Assembly (NCBI GenBank): GCA_903884425.1
Contig: CAISEP010000020.1
Span: 186,001 to 250,000 of the forward strand
Origin: an uncultured Caulobacterales bacterium
GTDB taxonomy: Bacteria; Pseudomonadota; Alphaproteobacteria; Caulobacterales; Caulobacteraceae
Direction of reading: 5' to 3'
Length of the DNA: 64,000 nt
The first letter of the stretch is position 1; each line of letters starts with the position of its first letter. Under the pieces are notes generated by a model. The model did no database searches and was not told where the DNA came from. It saw nothing but the letters and a program-made list of their open reading frames with translations. Position numbers and translations under genes: made by a program. Below are positions 40,857-50,289 of the stretch, in pieces.

Positions 40857-41807
40857 ATGAGCCGATTTTCCGTGTCGCAGATGGCGATGACCGGGTTTGG
40901 CGTGGTGCGGGAGAACCTGGCGGCGGTGGCCATCTGGGCCCTGCTGCAGGTCGCGGGGGTGTTCGCCTCGGCGGGCCTCATGGTCGCCCTGATCGGCAAG
41001 CCCCTGTCCGAGATGATGGCCCTGTCCCGGGAGCCCGGTGCGAAGCCGGACCCGGGGGCGATGATGGCCCTTCTCACCCAGATGGCCCCGGTCTTCCTGC
41101 TGTTGGTCCCCCTGGGCCTCTTGATCGGGGCGGTGATCCAGACGGCCATGAACCGGATCATCCTGCGGCCGAAGGACAAGGCCTTCGCCTTCCTGCGCAT
41201 CGGGGCGGACGAGGGTCGCCAGATCCTGCTCAGTCTGATGGTGATGTTCACCGCGGTGGGGGCCTATGTCGCCGTGGTGGTGGTCGTCGTGATCCTGGCC
41301 CTGGTCATCGGCCTCGTCTCCAAGTCGGTCCCGGCCCTGGCCGTGCTTCTGGGGGTGGTCGGCGGCTTCGGCCTGATGGCCGCAGCCATCTATGTGGGAG
41401 TGCGCCTGTCCCTGGCCTCCGCCCGGACCTTTGCCACCGGGCGGGTGGACCTGTTCGGATCGTGGGACGTGACCCGCGGGCACTTCTGGCCGATCCTCGG
41501 GACCTATGTCCTGACCAGCTTCCTTCTGATGGTGGTGTGGTCCATGGGCTATGCCCTGATCTTCAGCCTGGCCGCCCTGACCACCGGGCTCGGCCCCACG
41601 GCCACGGCCATGCTGCATCCGGACTATGCCAACCCGGCGACCTTCTTCACCCCGTCGGCGGTGGTCTATCTGGTGCTGAACGCGGTGTTCAGCGCCCTGC
41701 TGCTGCCCATCTCCAACACCCCGGCCCCGGCCATCTATGCGGCCCTGACCGAGGGCCCGCCGCCGCCGCCGGTGATCGAGGGCGGCCTCTACGTGCCGAA
41801 GGTGTGA
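40857..41807 (+). CDS. Polytopic membrane protein of unknown function
   Basis: A 316-residue protein with about six hydrophobic segments (around residues 22-45, 72-96, 120-152, 160-182, 210-240, 268-292). The N-terminal block MSRFSVSQMAMTGFGVVREN and the soluble loops do not let me name a family. Long Val/Leu runs are striking (AVVVVVVILALVIG). A Pro-rich tail (GPPPPPVIEGG) faces one side. The ATG at 40857 is chosen because it begins the hydrophobic protein; upstream in-frame codons are not membrane-like. It stands between trhO (divergent) and the 6S RNA gene. Confidence 0.78.
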   Translation: MSRFSVSQMAMTGFGVVRENLAAVAIWALLQVAGVFASAGLMVALIGKPLSEMMALSREPGAKPDPGAMMALLTQMAPVFLLLVPLGLLIGAVIQTAMNRIILRPKDKAFAFLRIGADEGRQILLSLMVMFTAVGAYVAVVVVVVILALVIGLVSKSVPALAVLLGVVGGFGLMAAAIYVGVRLSLASARTFATGRVDLFGSWDVTRGHFWPILGTYVLTSFLLMVVWSMGYALIFSLAALTTGLGPTATAMLHPDYANPATFFTPSAVVYLVLNAVFSALLLPISNTPAPAIYAALTEGPPPPPVIEGGLYVPKV

Positions 41808-41851
41808 AGCCCCGGCCGCCACGTCCGCCTTGCGCCGGAGGGGCCGCGGCC

Positions 41852-41992
41852 TTACCTTGGCCGGTGGCGGGTCCTGCTGTGGCTCACGTCGGAGGTCTCA
41901 TATCCCAGGGACCGTAATCTTCTCTATAGGGAGCTGTCCCTCGCGGGGTTCGTGGACCTCGTGAAACGGCGCCCACCTGGTCTGCCAGGTCT
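41852..41992 (+). ncRNA. ssrS: 6S RNA (SsrS), boundaries approximate
   Basis: 6S RNA binds the housekeeping RNA polymerase in stationary phase. The segment folds as a long irregular hairpin: ACCTTGG (41854) with CCAGGT (41985), GGTGGCG with CGCCCACC, GAGGTC with GACCTC around an internal loop, then AGGGAC with GTCCCT and a terminal CTCT...AGGGAG stem. It lies directly upstream of the 5-formyl-THF cyclo-ligase gene, the conserved ssrS-ygfA arrangement in proteobacteria, and on the same strand. Ends are estimated from the fold. Confidence 0.78.
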
Positions 41993-42021
41993 GAGTGGAT
42001 TGAAACACCTTCACGGTTCTC

Positions 42022-42642
42022 ATGGCGCCGCCACCCTTTCCCCCTGATGTCGAGATCGCCTCCCCCCCGGGGGACAAGGCGGCCCTGCGCAAGATGCTGC
42101 GGGCGCGGCGTCGGATGCTGGCGGCGGACCGGGCCACGGCCTCCCAGGCCCTGGCCGACCGGGTGGCGGAGCTGCCGGTGGCCGACTGGGCGGGCCTTTG
42201 CGTGTCGGTCTATCTCGCCGACGCCTTCGAGATCGACCCCGCGCCCCTCGCCGCCCTCCTGGCCGGGCGGGGGGCCAGGATCGTGCTGCCCGTGGTCATC
42301 GCCCGGGACCGCCCCCTCGTCTTCCGGCCGCAGGTCCCGGCGGAGCGCTTCGTGCCCGACGCCGCCGGCATCCCCGCCCCGCCCCCGACGGAGCCGGAGC
42401 TTACCCCGGACGTGGTGCTGGCCCCCTTGCTCGGCTTCGATGCGTCCGGCGGGCGGATGGGACAGGGGGGCGGCTATTACGATCGCACCCTTGCGGCCCT
42501 GCGCGCCGCCGGACCGGTGACGGTCATCGGGCTGGCCTATGCCGGACAGGCCTGCGCGACCCTGCCCATGGGCCCCCACGACCAGCGACTGGATGGCGTT
42601 CTGACGGAAGACGGGTATAGAGCCGCTTCCTCTGACGCATAA
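42022..42642 (+). CDS. 5-formyltetrahydrofolate cyclo-ligase
   Basis: A 206-residue ATP-dependent enzyme that converts 5-formyl-THF to 5,10-methenyl-THF. Family blocks are KAALRKMLRARRRML near the N-terminus and the phosphate/folate loop GGRMGQGGGYYDRTL, with a downstream Asp-rich signature (DQRLDGVLTEDG). It follows 6S RNA, as in many proteobacteria where the two are co-transcribed. The YmdB-like phosphoesterase starts nine bases after its stop. Confidence 0.93.
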   Translation: MAPPPFPPDVEIASPPGDKAALRKMLRARRRMLAADRATASQALADRVAELPVADWAGLCVSVYLADAFEIDPAPLAALLAGRGARIVLPVVIARDRPLVFRPQVPAERFVPDAAGIPAPPPTEPELTPDVVLAPLLGFDASGGRMGQGGGYYDRTLAALRAAGPVTVIGLAYAGQACATLPMGPHDQRLDGVLTEDGYRAASSDA

Positions 42643-42650
42643 GGACGCCC

Positions 42651-43472
42651 ATGCGGCTGGCATTTTTCGGCGACGTGATCGGCAAGCCCGGACGGGACGC
42701 GCTCTCCACCCACCTGCCCGGGTTGAAGCGGCGCCTGGCCCTCGACTTCGTCTGCATCAATGCGGAGAACGCCGCCGCGGGCTTCGGCATCACCGAGAAG
42801 ACCGCCATCGACCTGTTCGATGCGGGGGCGGACTGCCTGACGCTCGGCAACCACAGCTGGGACCAGCGGGAGGCGCTGACCTATATCGAGCGGGAGCCCC
42901 GGCTGCTGCGCCCCCTGAACTATCCCCGCCTGTCCCGGGCCCCGGGGCGCGGGGCCTATGCCTATGACACGCCGGGTGGCGGGCGGGTGCTGGTGATCTC
43001 GGTGCTGGGCCGGGTGCACATGGACGCCCTGGACGACCCCTTCTCCGCCGTGGACAAGGCCCTGGACGAGGCCCCGCTGGGGATCGCCTTCGACGCGGTG
43101 ATCGTCGACATGCACTGCGAGGCCACCTCGGAGAAGATGGCCATGGGTCATTTCTGCGACGGCCGGGCGAGCCTGGTGATCGGCACCCACACCCACGTCC
43201 CCACCGCCGATGCCCAGGTGCTGCCCGGCGGCACGGCCTTCCAGACCGATGCCGGGGCCTGCGCCGACTATGACAGCGTCATCGGCATGAACAAGTCGAT
43301 CAGCGTGGCGCGCTTTGCCTCCCGCCTGCCGGGGGAGCGGCAGACCCCGGCCACGGGGCCGGCCACGGTCTGCGGCGTGTTCGTCGAGACCGATCCGAAG
43401 ACCGGCCTGGCGCTGCGCATCGAGCCGATCCGCGTGGGCGGGCGGCTGAAGCCCTGCATGCCGGAGGTGTGA
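42651..43472 (+). CDS. YmdB-like metallophosphoesterase (TIGR00282 family)
   Basis: A 273-residue enzyme of the YmdB family, which in Bacillus hydrolyses cyclic di-nucleotides or cAMP and affects biofilm fate; the activity here is inferred. Metal-binding motifs are FFGDVIGKPGRD, NAENAAAGFG, LGNHSWDQRE (usually GNHxWD), HCEATSEKMAMGHF and GTHTHVPTADA. An AAGGA ribosome site lies five bases upstream of the ATG. The gene lies nine bases after the cyclo-ligase gene in a probable operon with the 6S RNA transcript. Confidence 0.93.
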   Translation: MRLAFFGDVIGKPGRDALSTHLPGLKRRLALDFVCINAENAAAGFGITEKTAIDLFDAGADCLTLGNHSWDQREALTYIEREPRLLRPLNYPRLSRAPGRGAYAYDTPGGGRVLVISVLGRVHMDALDDPFSAVDKALDEAPLGIAFDAVIVDMHCEATSEKMAMGHFCDGRASLVIGTHTHVPTADAQVLPGGTAFQTDAGACADYDSVIGMNKSISVARFASRLPGERQTPATGPATVCGVFVETDPKTGLALRIEPIRVGGRLKPCMPEV

Positions 43473-43475
43473 CGA

Positions 43476-44141
43476 CTAGTTGTTGTCGTCCCAGCCGCCG
43501 TCGGAACCGCCGTTGTCGCCGCTGTCGTCATTGTAGTTGTTGATGACCACGTTCTCGACATTGCCGCCGCCGCCATAACCGCCGCCCCAGCCGTCGCCGA
43601 AGCCCCCGCCGCCAAAGCCGCGATGGCCGCCGAACAGGCCGCCGAGGCTGGAGAACAGCATGTCCCCCGCCACGACGCCCGCCGCCGTGGTCCCGGCGCT
43701 GCGCAGGAAGCTGCCCAGGCCGCCGCCGCCGCCGAAGATGCCGCCCGGCTGGGGCTGGGCATATTGCGGCTGGGCGTACTGGGGCTGGGCATACTGCGGT
43801 TGTGCATATTGCGTCTGCGGCGGCTCGACCCACGGCTTGGCGGCGGGCTGCGGCGGCGGGGTGGGCGGGACCGCCGTCGAGGCGGCCGCGCCGCCGCCGA
43901 GGAAGCTGCCCCCGGCCTGCGGCTGGCCCGCCTGAGCGCGGAGCTGGGACAGTTCCGCCTGGGCCCGGTGCAGGGCCTCGTCGGACATGATGGCGTGCTG
44001 GACCAGCACATAGGCCGCGTCCGGGCGGGCGCGAAGGGCCTCATCGATCATCGCCGCCGCCTCGGCATCCTTGAGCCCGGCGGGGGTGTTGTTCAAATCC
44101 ACGAGAAATCGGGTCAGAAGCTCGCGTTCCTGCGGTGTCAT
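43476..44141 (-). CDS. DUF2076-family protein with Gly-rich tail
   Basis: A 221-residue protein. The N-terminal DUF2076 region has TPQERELLTRFLVDL, then DAEAAAMIDEALRARPDAAYVLVQH. A Pro/Gln tract with four YAQPQ pentapeptides follows, then a hydrophobic patch (GVVAGDMLFSSLGGLFGG), a Gly-rich region and an Asn/Asp-rich end (NNYNDDSG). DUF2076 proteins are thought to be periplasmic or membrane-associated, and no activity is established. The ATG at 44141 is the likely start; upstream in-frame codons to 44210 overlap no feature but lack family similarity. Confidence 0.85.
   Translation of the reverse strand: MTPQERELLTRFLVDLNNTPAGLKDAEAAAMIDEALRARPDAAYVLVQHAIMSDEALHRAQAELSQLRAQAGQPQAGGSFLGGGAAASTAVPPTPPPQPAAKPWVEPPQTQYAQPQYAQPQYAQPQYAQPQPGGIFGGGGGLGSFLRSAGTTAAGVVAGDMLFSSLGGLFGGHRGFGGGGFGDGWGGGYGGGGNVENVVINNYNDDSGDNGGSDGGWDDNN
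43749..43808. repeat. Coding 15-bp tandem repeat (4 copies)
   Basis: Four 15-bp units, such as CTGGGGCTGGGCATA, encode YAQPQ pentapeptides of the DUF2076 protein on the minus strand. Units differ at a few bases. Confidence 0.85.
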
Positions 44142-44265
44142 CGAAGCATCCGTATGGTGTGTCCGGCCCAGGGGCCGATCCGAGACGGCCAGAGTGCCGC
44201 CGCACGACATATGGCCCGCGCCCGGGGTCTTGGGGAGGGGGCGAGGCCCGGATGACGCACTTGTA

Positions 44266-44310
44266 ATGCTTCTGCCCCTGATGCTTCTGCCCCTAAGACT
44301 TCTGCCACTC
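44266..44310. repeat. Noncoding 15-bp tandem repeat (3 copies)
   Basis: ATGCTTCTGCCCCTG, ATGCTTCTGCCCCTA and a diverged third copy, AGACTTCTGCCACTC, stand side by side in the gap before the VTT gene (start 44364). They could serve as a regulator site or be a slippage product. Confidence 0.7.
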
Positions 44311-44363
44311 GTCCGGCCCCCGCGGGTTTCCTCCCGCCGTCCGGGCCCCTATAAGCGCAGGCG

Positions 44364-45098
44364 ATGCGCAAGTTCCTGAACCTGATCACCAACATGGACG
44401 CGGCCGCCTGGCGGTCGGTGGCGGTCAGCTTCGTGCTGTTCGGCGGGGTGGGGCTGGTGTTCGTGTTCGGGGCCTCGCTGCTGGGCCTGAACGGACCGGA
44501 GAGCGTGCAGAAGTGGCTGAGCCTGGGCCTGCACGGTCCGGCCGCCCTGCCCGTGGCGGTGATCAGCTTTTCCGTGCTGGCCTTTCTCGGCGCACCGCAG
44601 TTCGTGCTGATCGCCGCGGCCGTGGTGGCCTTCGGACCCTGGGCGGGGTTCCTGTACAGCTGGATCGGGACGGAGGTCTCGGCCCTGGTGGGCTTCTTCC
44701 TCGGCCGCCGGTTCGGGGCGGACATCCTGCGCCGCTATGCCGGCAAGGGGGTGCAGGACTTCATGGGCATGGTGGGGGAGAACGGCTTCCTGGCCAGCCT
44801 GATCGTGCGGCTGGTGCCCAGCGCCCCCTTCATCGTCGTCAACATGGCCGCGGGCGTCACCCCCATGCGCCTGTCGGCCTTCGCGCTGGGGACAGGGATC
44901 GGCATCCTGCCCAAGATCGCGCTCACCGCCTTTGCCGGAGGGGCCGTGGTCAAGGGCCTGAACGGCGGAGGGGGCTGGACGGGCCTCGTGCTGGCCGCCG
45001 CCCTGTGGATCGGTTCGGGCCTTCTCGCCCGCAGCTGGATGAAACGGCGGGAGCGCCAGGCCGCCGAAGCCGCGCAACCCTCTGAAAAGACTGACTGA
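44364..45098 (+). CDS. VTT-domain (TVP38/TMEM64-like, DedA-related) membrane protein
   Basis: A 244-residue inner-membrane protein with about five helices. The VTT region has VLAFLGAPQFVLIAAAVVAFGP, YSWIGTEVSALVGFFLGRRFG and IVRLVPSAPFIVVNMAAGV, the re-entrant pattern of DedA-like proteins, some of which translocate lipids such as undecaprenyl phosphate. A Lys/Arg-rich tail follows the last helix. It has the plus-strand position just before the mre cluster, but a hairpin and a 309-bp gap separate it from mreB. Confidence 0.88.
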   Translation: MRKFLNLITNMDAAAWRSVAVSFVLFGGVGLVFVFGASLLGLNGPESVQKWLSLGLHGPAALPVAVISFSVLAFLGAPQFVLIAAAVVAFGPWAGFLYSWIGTEVSALVGFFLGRRFGADILRRYAGKGVQDFMGMVGENGFLASLIVRLVPSAPFIVVNMAAGVTPMRLSAFALGTGIGILPKIALTAFAGGAVVKGLNGGGGWTGLVLAAALWIGSGLLARSWMKRRERQAAEAAQPSEKTD

Positions 45099-45104
45099 CC
45101 GGCG

Positions 45105-45130
45105 GCAGGGCCAGCCCCCAGGGGCCCTGC
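45105..45130 (+). terminator. Possible terminator hairpin after the VTT gene
   Basis: An eight-base stem, GCAGGGCC (45105-45112) and GGCCCTGC (45123-45130), seven bases past the VTT stop. It has no U run after it, so it is a weak intrinsic candidate. The rest of the gap (45131-45407) should hold the mreB promoter, with a TTGTCG...GATTAT pair near 45160-45188 that I could not confirm. Confidence 0.4.
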
Positions 45131-45395
45131 GCCCCGCCGCGCATGCATCCCTTCACATTGTCGCGATACGGGACAGCACGTGATTATCTCCTTGAATTTT
45201 TGCGCCTCGCAGTGCAAACGGACCCGTCCGACAGCCCCTCAAATCCTCCGAGTCGCGCACAGGCTTGCGCCGGCCGGATGTCAGGGTCCGTCTGGCGACC
45301 CGCCTGACCTGTCAAACTTCCAAGACGACCCTATTCCGCCCCCCACGTTCCCATCCAAAGCCAGTGCACCGTTTCGTCGCGCGTCTGCTCCTTGA

Positions 45396-46451
<1,056 letters not shown>

Positions 46452-46514
46452 GGCGACGGTCGGTCGGCCGGAGGGCCTTGAGCGTCTTCCTGCGTTTTCA
46501 GTTCGGAGGGTAGG

Positions 46515-47717
46515 GTGTCCTTCAGGGATGGTCCGCTGCAGGATCTGAGGATTCCTCTGGCCTGGGCTGCCACCGTCGCAACCCTGGCGGCGGGGGTCGC
46601 GGCCCTGTTCCTGATGATCGAGGACCACCACTCCAACACCCGGAGCGCCGATGCGCCGCCCACCCCCGTCCGCAACCAGTTCGACGAGTCCGTCGGCCCG
46701 GTCTCGGCCATGTTCGCCGCCCCCCTGCGCTGGGCGGGGGATGCGGGGGACTATGTCCGCGACTATTTCAACGCCGTGGACGAGAACCGCCGCCTGAAGA
46801 AGCAGGTGGCCGACCTGATGGCCTACAAGGAAGCCGCCCAGAGGCTGCAGAACATCAATGCCCGCTACGAGGCCCTGCTGCAGCTGCGCACCGAGCCGGC
46901 GGCGAAGATGGTCACCGCCCGGGTGGTGGCCGATGCCAGGGGCCCGTTCAGCCATGCGCGCCTGGCCGATGCGGGCTCGGACTCGGGCATCCGCATCGGC
47001 AATCCGGTGCTGAGCGAGCACGGGGTGGTCGGCCGGGTGGTGGGCGTGTCCAAGACCGTCAGCCGGGTGCTGCTGCTGACTGATGTGGACAGCCGCACGC
47101 CGGTGCTGGTGAACTCCACCAATGCCCGGGCGATCCTAGCCGGGGACGGGGGGGATGCGCCCAAGCTCTCCTATCTGCGCGGGCACGAGCCGGTGAAGCG
47201 GGGGGACGTGATCCTGACCTCCGGCGATGGCGGCCTCTATCCCCGGGGCCTGCCCGTGGGGGTGGCGGACAAGGACATCTTCGGCCAGTGGCGGGTGCGG
47301 CTCTATTCCGACCGCTCGGCGCTGGACTATGTGCGGATCATGCTGTTCACCGACTTCAGCCAGCTGGTGGACGACCAGGCCCTGAACAACCGCGCCCTGC
47401 CGCCGATCAGCGCGGCGGAAAAGGCCCAGATAGACCAGGCCGTGGCCGCCCGCATCGCCACCCCCCGCCCCGGCTCCCCCGAGGCCCAGGCCGCAGCGGA
47501 CAAGTCGGCCGCCGCCAAGCCCGCGACACCTGCGCCAACTGCAGCCACGGCCCCGGCGGCGAAAACCGCCCTCAAGCCTGCCGCAAATGCCGTCCACGGC
47601 AAGTCCCCGGCTCCGGCCCCTGCCCAGGCCCCGCAGGCGACGCACGGCCCCCGGGTGCTGCATCCCTCGCGGACCTCGCCGGGGAACCCGGTGGCGGTCG
47701 TCCCGGGACGACGCTGA
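46515..47717 (+). CDS. mreC: Rod-shape-determining protein MreC
   Basis: A 400-residue protein with one membrane helix (about residues 12-33), a coiled coil (about 85-115, DENRRLKKQVADLMAYKEAAQ) and the two beta-barrel domains typical of MreC (LSEHGVVGRVVGVSKTVSRVLLLTD). It links the cytoplasmic MreB to periplasmic PBP2. Beyond residue 310 comes an unusually long Ala/Pro/Lys-rich tail, likely disordered. The GTG start has GGAGG five bases upstream. The stop overlaps mreD by one base (TGATG). Confidence 0.95.
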   Translation: MSFRDGPLQDLRIPLAWAATVATLAAGVAALFLMIEDHHSNTRSADAPPTPVRNQFDESVGPVSAMFAAPLRWAGDAGDYVRDYFNAVDENRRLKKQVADLMAYKEAAQRLQNINARYEALLQLRTEPAAKMVTARVVADARGPFSHARLADAGSDSGIRIGNPVLSEHGVVGRVVGVSKTVSRVLLLTDVDSRTPVLVNSTNARAILAGDGGDAPKLSYLRGHEPVKRGDVILTSGDGGLYPRGLPVGVADKDIFGQWRVRLYSDRSALDYVRIMLFTDFSQLVDDQALNNRALPPISAAEKAQIDQAVAARIATPRPGSPEAQAAADKSAAAKPATPAPTAATAPAAKTALKPAANAVHGKSPAPAPAQAPQATHGPRVLHPSRTSPGNPVAVVPGRR

Positions 47718-48226
47718 TGGCGGCCTACCAGCCCCTGCAACCCTGGTCCTGGCTGATCGTGCCGACCCTGGTCTGCCTGTTCGGGACGGTGATCATGGCC
47801 GCCCCGGCCCGCTTCCTGGGCCTGGCCCTGCCGGAGCCGGTGTTTCCCATGGTGCTGGCCTTTGCTTGGGCGGTGATCCGTCCGTCCATCCTCGGCCCCT
47901 TCCTGCTGCTCCTCACCGGCCTGTTCCTCGACCTGTTCTGGCACGGGACGCTGGGCCTGTGGGCGCTGTGCCTGATCCTGGTCTACGGCATCGCGCTCCT
48001 GGTCCGGAACCTGATGGTGGGCCAGTCGGTCCGGGTGCTGTGGGTCTGGTACGGGGTGTTCACGACGCTGGCCTTCATCGTCGCCTATCTGGTGGTGGTG
48101 GCCCGGGTCCATGCCACGCCGAACCTGATCAACGCCGTGTGGCAGGCCGGTGTGACCATCCTGCTGTTCCCGTTTGCGCGTCGGCTGATCGAACAGTTCG
48201 AAGACGCCGACATCCGCTTCCGGTAG
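47717..48226 (+). CDS. mreD: Rod-shape-determining protein MreD
   Basis: A 169-residue inner-membrane protein with five to six helices that joins MreC and the elongasome. The hydrophobic pattern and position between mreC and the PBP2 gene are diagnostic; the sequence itself is weakly conserved, with LLLTGLFLDLFWHGTLGLWAL as the recognisable block. The ATG overlaps the mreC stop. It ends eight bases before the mrdA start. Confidence 0.92.
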   Translation: MAAYQPLQPWSWLIVPTLVCLFGTVIMAAPARFLGLALPEPVFPMVLAFAWAVIRPSILGPFLLLLTGLFLDLFWHGTLGLWALCLILVYGIALLVRNLMVGQSVRVLWVWYGVFTTLAFIVAYLVVVARVHATPNLINAVWQAGVTILLFPFARRLIEQFEDADIRFR

Positions 48227-48234
48227 GGCGCAGG

Positions 48235-50289
48235 ATGGAACCGCACATCTATTTCGACGAGGTCAACGAGCGCCAGGGGGTCTTCCACCGGCGGACCTTC
48301 CTGATCGGCGGGGTGCTGGGGGTGGCGGGGCTTGCCCTCACCGGCCGGTTGCTAGAGCTGCAGGTGGCCGAGGCCGCCCGCTACCAGACCATGGCCAGCC
48401 AGAACCAGTTCCGCTTCCGGCTGATCCCGCCTCCCCGGGGCCGGATCCTGGACCGCAACGGGGTGGCCATCGCCTCCAACCGCCCGGACTTCCGCCTGCT
48501 GGTACGGCGGGACGAGGTGGACGATGCGGAGGGCCTGATCGACCAGATCAGCCTGCTGGTCCCCGTCACCCCGGCCCGGCGCAAGCAGGTGCTGCGGGAC
48601 CTGGAGATCACCCCCCGCGCCGTGCCCGTCGCCGTCGCCAACGACCTGACCTGGGGGGAGTTCACCCGGGTCAATGCCCGCCTGCCGGAGCTGCCCGGCG
48701 TCACTGCCGACATGGGGGAGAGCCGGGTCTATCCCTTTGGCGGCGCCTTCGCCCACGTGATCGGCTATGTCTCCAAGGTCAGCCAGCCGGACCTGGAGCG
48801 GGCCCGCAAGGCCGCGCCGGACGGGCAGATCGACCCGCTGCTGCTGCATCCGGGCTTCCGCATCGGCAAGTCCGGGGTGGAGCAGGCCCTGGACGCGGAG
48901 CTGCGCGGCCGTCCCGGCGGCCAGAAGATCGAGGTGGACAGCGTCGGCCGGGTGATCCGCGAGGACCCCGCCGGGGACCGCAAGCCCACCCCCGGATCGG
49001 ACGTGGTCCTGACCCTGGACGCGGACGTGCAGAACCGCGCCCTGGAGGTGTTCGGCGAGGACAGTGGCGCAGCCGTGGTGATCGACATCCACACCGGCGA
49101 CCTTCTGTGCCTGGTGTCGGCCCCCAGCTTCGACCCCAACCGTTTCGTCTCCGGCGTGGCGGAGGCGGAGTACCGGGCCCTGCACGACTATGACCACCAG
49201 CCCCTGCTGGACAAGTCGATCTCTGCCCTCTACCCGCCCGGCTCCACCTTCAAGACCATGACGGCCATGGCCGCCCTGCAGTCGGGACTGGTGACCCAGC
49301 ACGACCGCATCCAGTGCTCGGGCCAGTTCTTCTATGGCGGCCGCTACTTCCACTGCTGGAAGGCCCACGGCCACGGGTCGGTGGACATGGCCGAAGCCAT
49401 CAAGTCCAGCTGCGACGTCTATTTCTACCAGATGGCCCTGCGCATCGGCCCGGACCGCATCGCCGAGGTGGCGGACGCCTTCGGGCTGGGTCACACCTTC
49501 GACATCGGCATCCAGGGCCAGCGCAAGGGCACCGTGCCCTCCACCGCCTGGAAGAAGCGGATGAACCAGAAGAACCCGGCCAACCAGACCTGGTTCGCAG
49601 GCGAAAGCCTGTCCTACGGCATCGGCCAGGGGGCCCTGCAGGTGAATGCCCTGCAGCTGGCGGTGATGACCGCGCGCCTGGCCAACGGCAAGAAGGCCCT
49701 GCTGCCCCGGCTGATCAAGTCGGTGGGCGGGGTGGAGCGGCCGCGGGGCGACCAGTTCGGCGACCTGCCCTTCCCGCAGGAGCGGATCAACATCGTGCGC
49801 GAGGCCATGGCGTCGGTGGCCAACGACGTGGGCGGCACGGCCTTCAAGGTCAGCCAGCTGAACCTCGGCGACATCAAGATGGCGGGCAAGACCGGCTCGG
49901 CCCAGATGCACGGCTACGGCAATACCGGCAGCGGGGCCAAGGAGCGGGACACCACCCACCTGCCCTGGCGCCTGCGGGACCACGGCCTGTTCGTGGCCTT
50001 CGCCCCCTATGACGACCCCCGCTATGCCATCTCCGTCATCCTGGAGCACGGGCTGCACGGCACCAATGCCGCGCCCAAGGCGGTGGAGATCATGAAGGTG
50101 GCCCTTTTGAAGGACCCCGACATGCGCCAGCGGATCGAGCGGCCCCTGCCCGAGGACAGCCGGGCCGCCGGCCCCGACGGGAGCGACACGCCCGACGACA
50201 CCGTGGCCGATCCGACCGACGCCCCGACGCCGCCGGCCCCGCAACCCCCTGCCCCGGGCCGCCCGACCCCGGCTGGAGCCCGCCGATGA
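48235..50289 (+). CDS. mrdA: Penicillin-binding protein 2 (PBP2)
   Basis: A 684-residue class B transpeptidase that cross-links side-wall peptidoglycan for elongation. One N-terminal membrane helix (about residues 20-42) is followed by the dimerisation/pedestal region (RGRILDRNGVAIA). The transpeptidase domain has the active-site Ser337 in PPGSTFK, the SxN-like motif SSCDVYF and the KTGS box at Lys552. The C-terminal tail (from about 640) is Pro/Ala/Asp-rich. The stop overlaps rodA by four bases, so PBP2 and its glycosyltransferase partner are coupled. Confidence 0.97.
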   Translation: MEPHIYFDEVNERQGVFHRRTFLIGGVLGVAGLALTGRLLELQVAEAARYQTMASQNQFRFRLIPPPRGRILDRNGVAIASNRPDFRLLVRRDEVDDAEGLIDQISLLVPVTPARRKQVLRDLEITPRAVPVAVANDLTWGEFTRVNARLPELPGVTADMGESRVYPFGGAFAHVIGYVSKVSQPDLERARKAAPDGQIDPLLLHPGFRIGKSGVEQALDAELRGRPGGQKIEVDSVGRVIREDPAGDRKPTPGSDVVLTLDADVQNRALEVFGEDSGAAVVIDIHTGDLLCLVSAPSFDPNRFVSGVAEAEYRALHDYDHQPLLDKSISALYPPGSTFKTMTAMAALQSGLVTQHDRIQCSGQFFYGGRYFHCWKAHGHGSVDMAEAIKSSCDVYFYQMALRIGPDRIAEVADAFGLGHTFDIGIQGQRKGTVPSTAWKKRMNQKNPANQTWFAGESLSYGIGQGALQVNALQLAVMTARLANGKKALLPRLIKSVGGVERPRGDQFGDLPFPQERINIVREAMASVANDVGGTAFKVSQLNLGDIKMAGKTGSAQMHGYGNTGSGAKERDTTHLPWRLRDHGLFVAFAPYDDPRYAISVILEHGLHGTNAAPKAVEIMKVALLKDPDMRQRIERPLPEDSRAAGPDGSDTPDDTVADPTDAPTPPAPQPPAPGRPTPAGARR

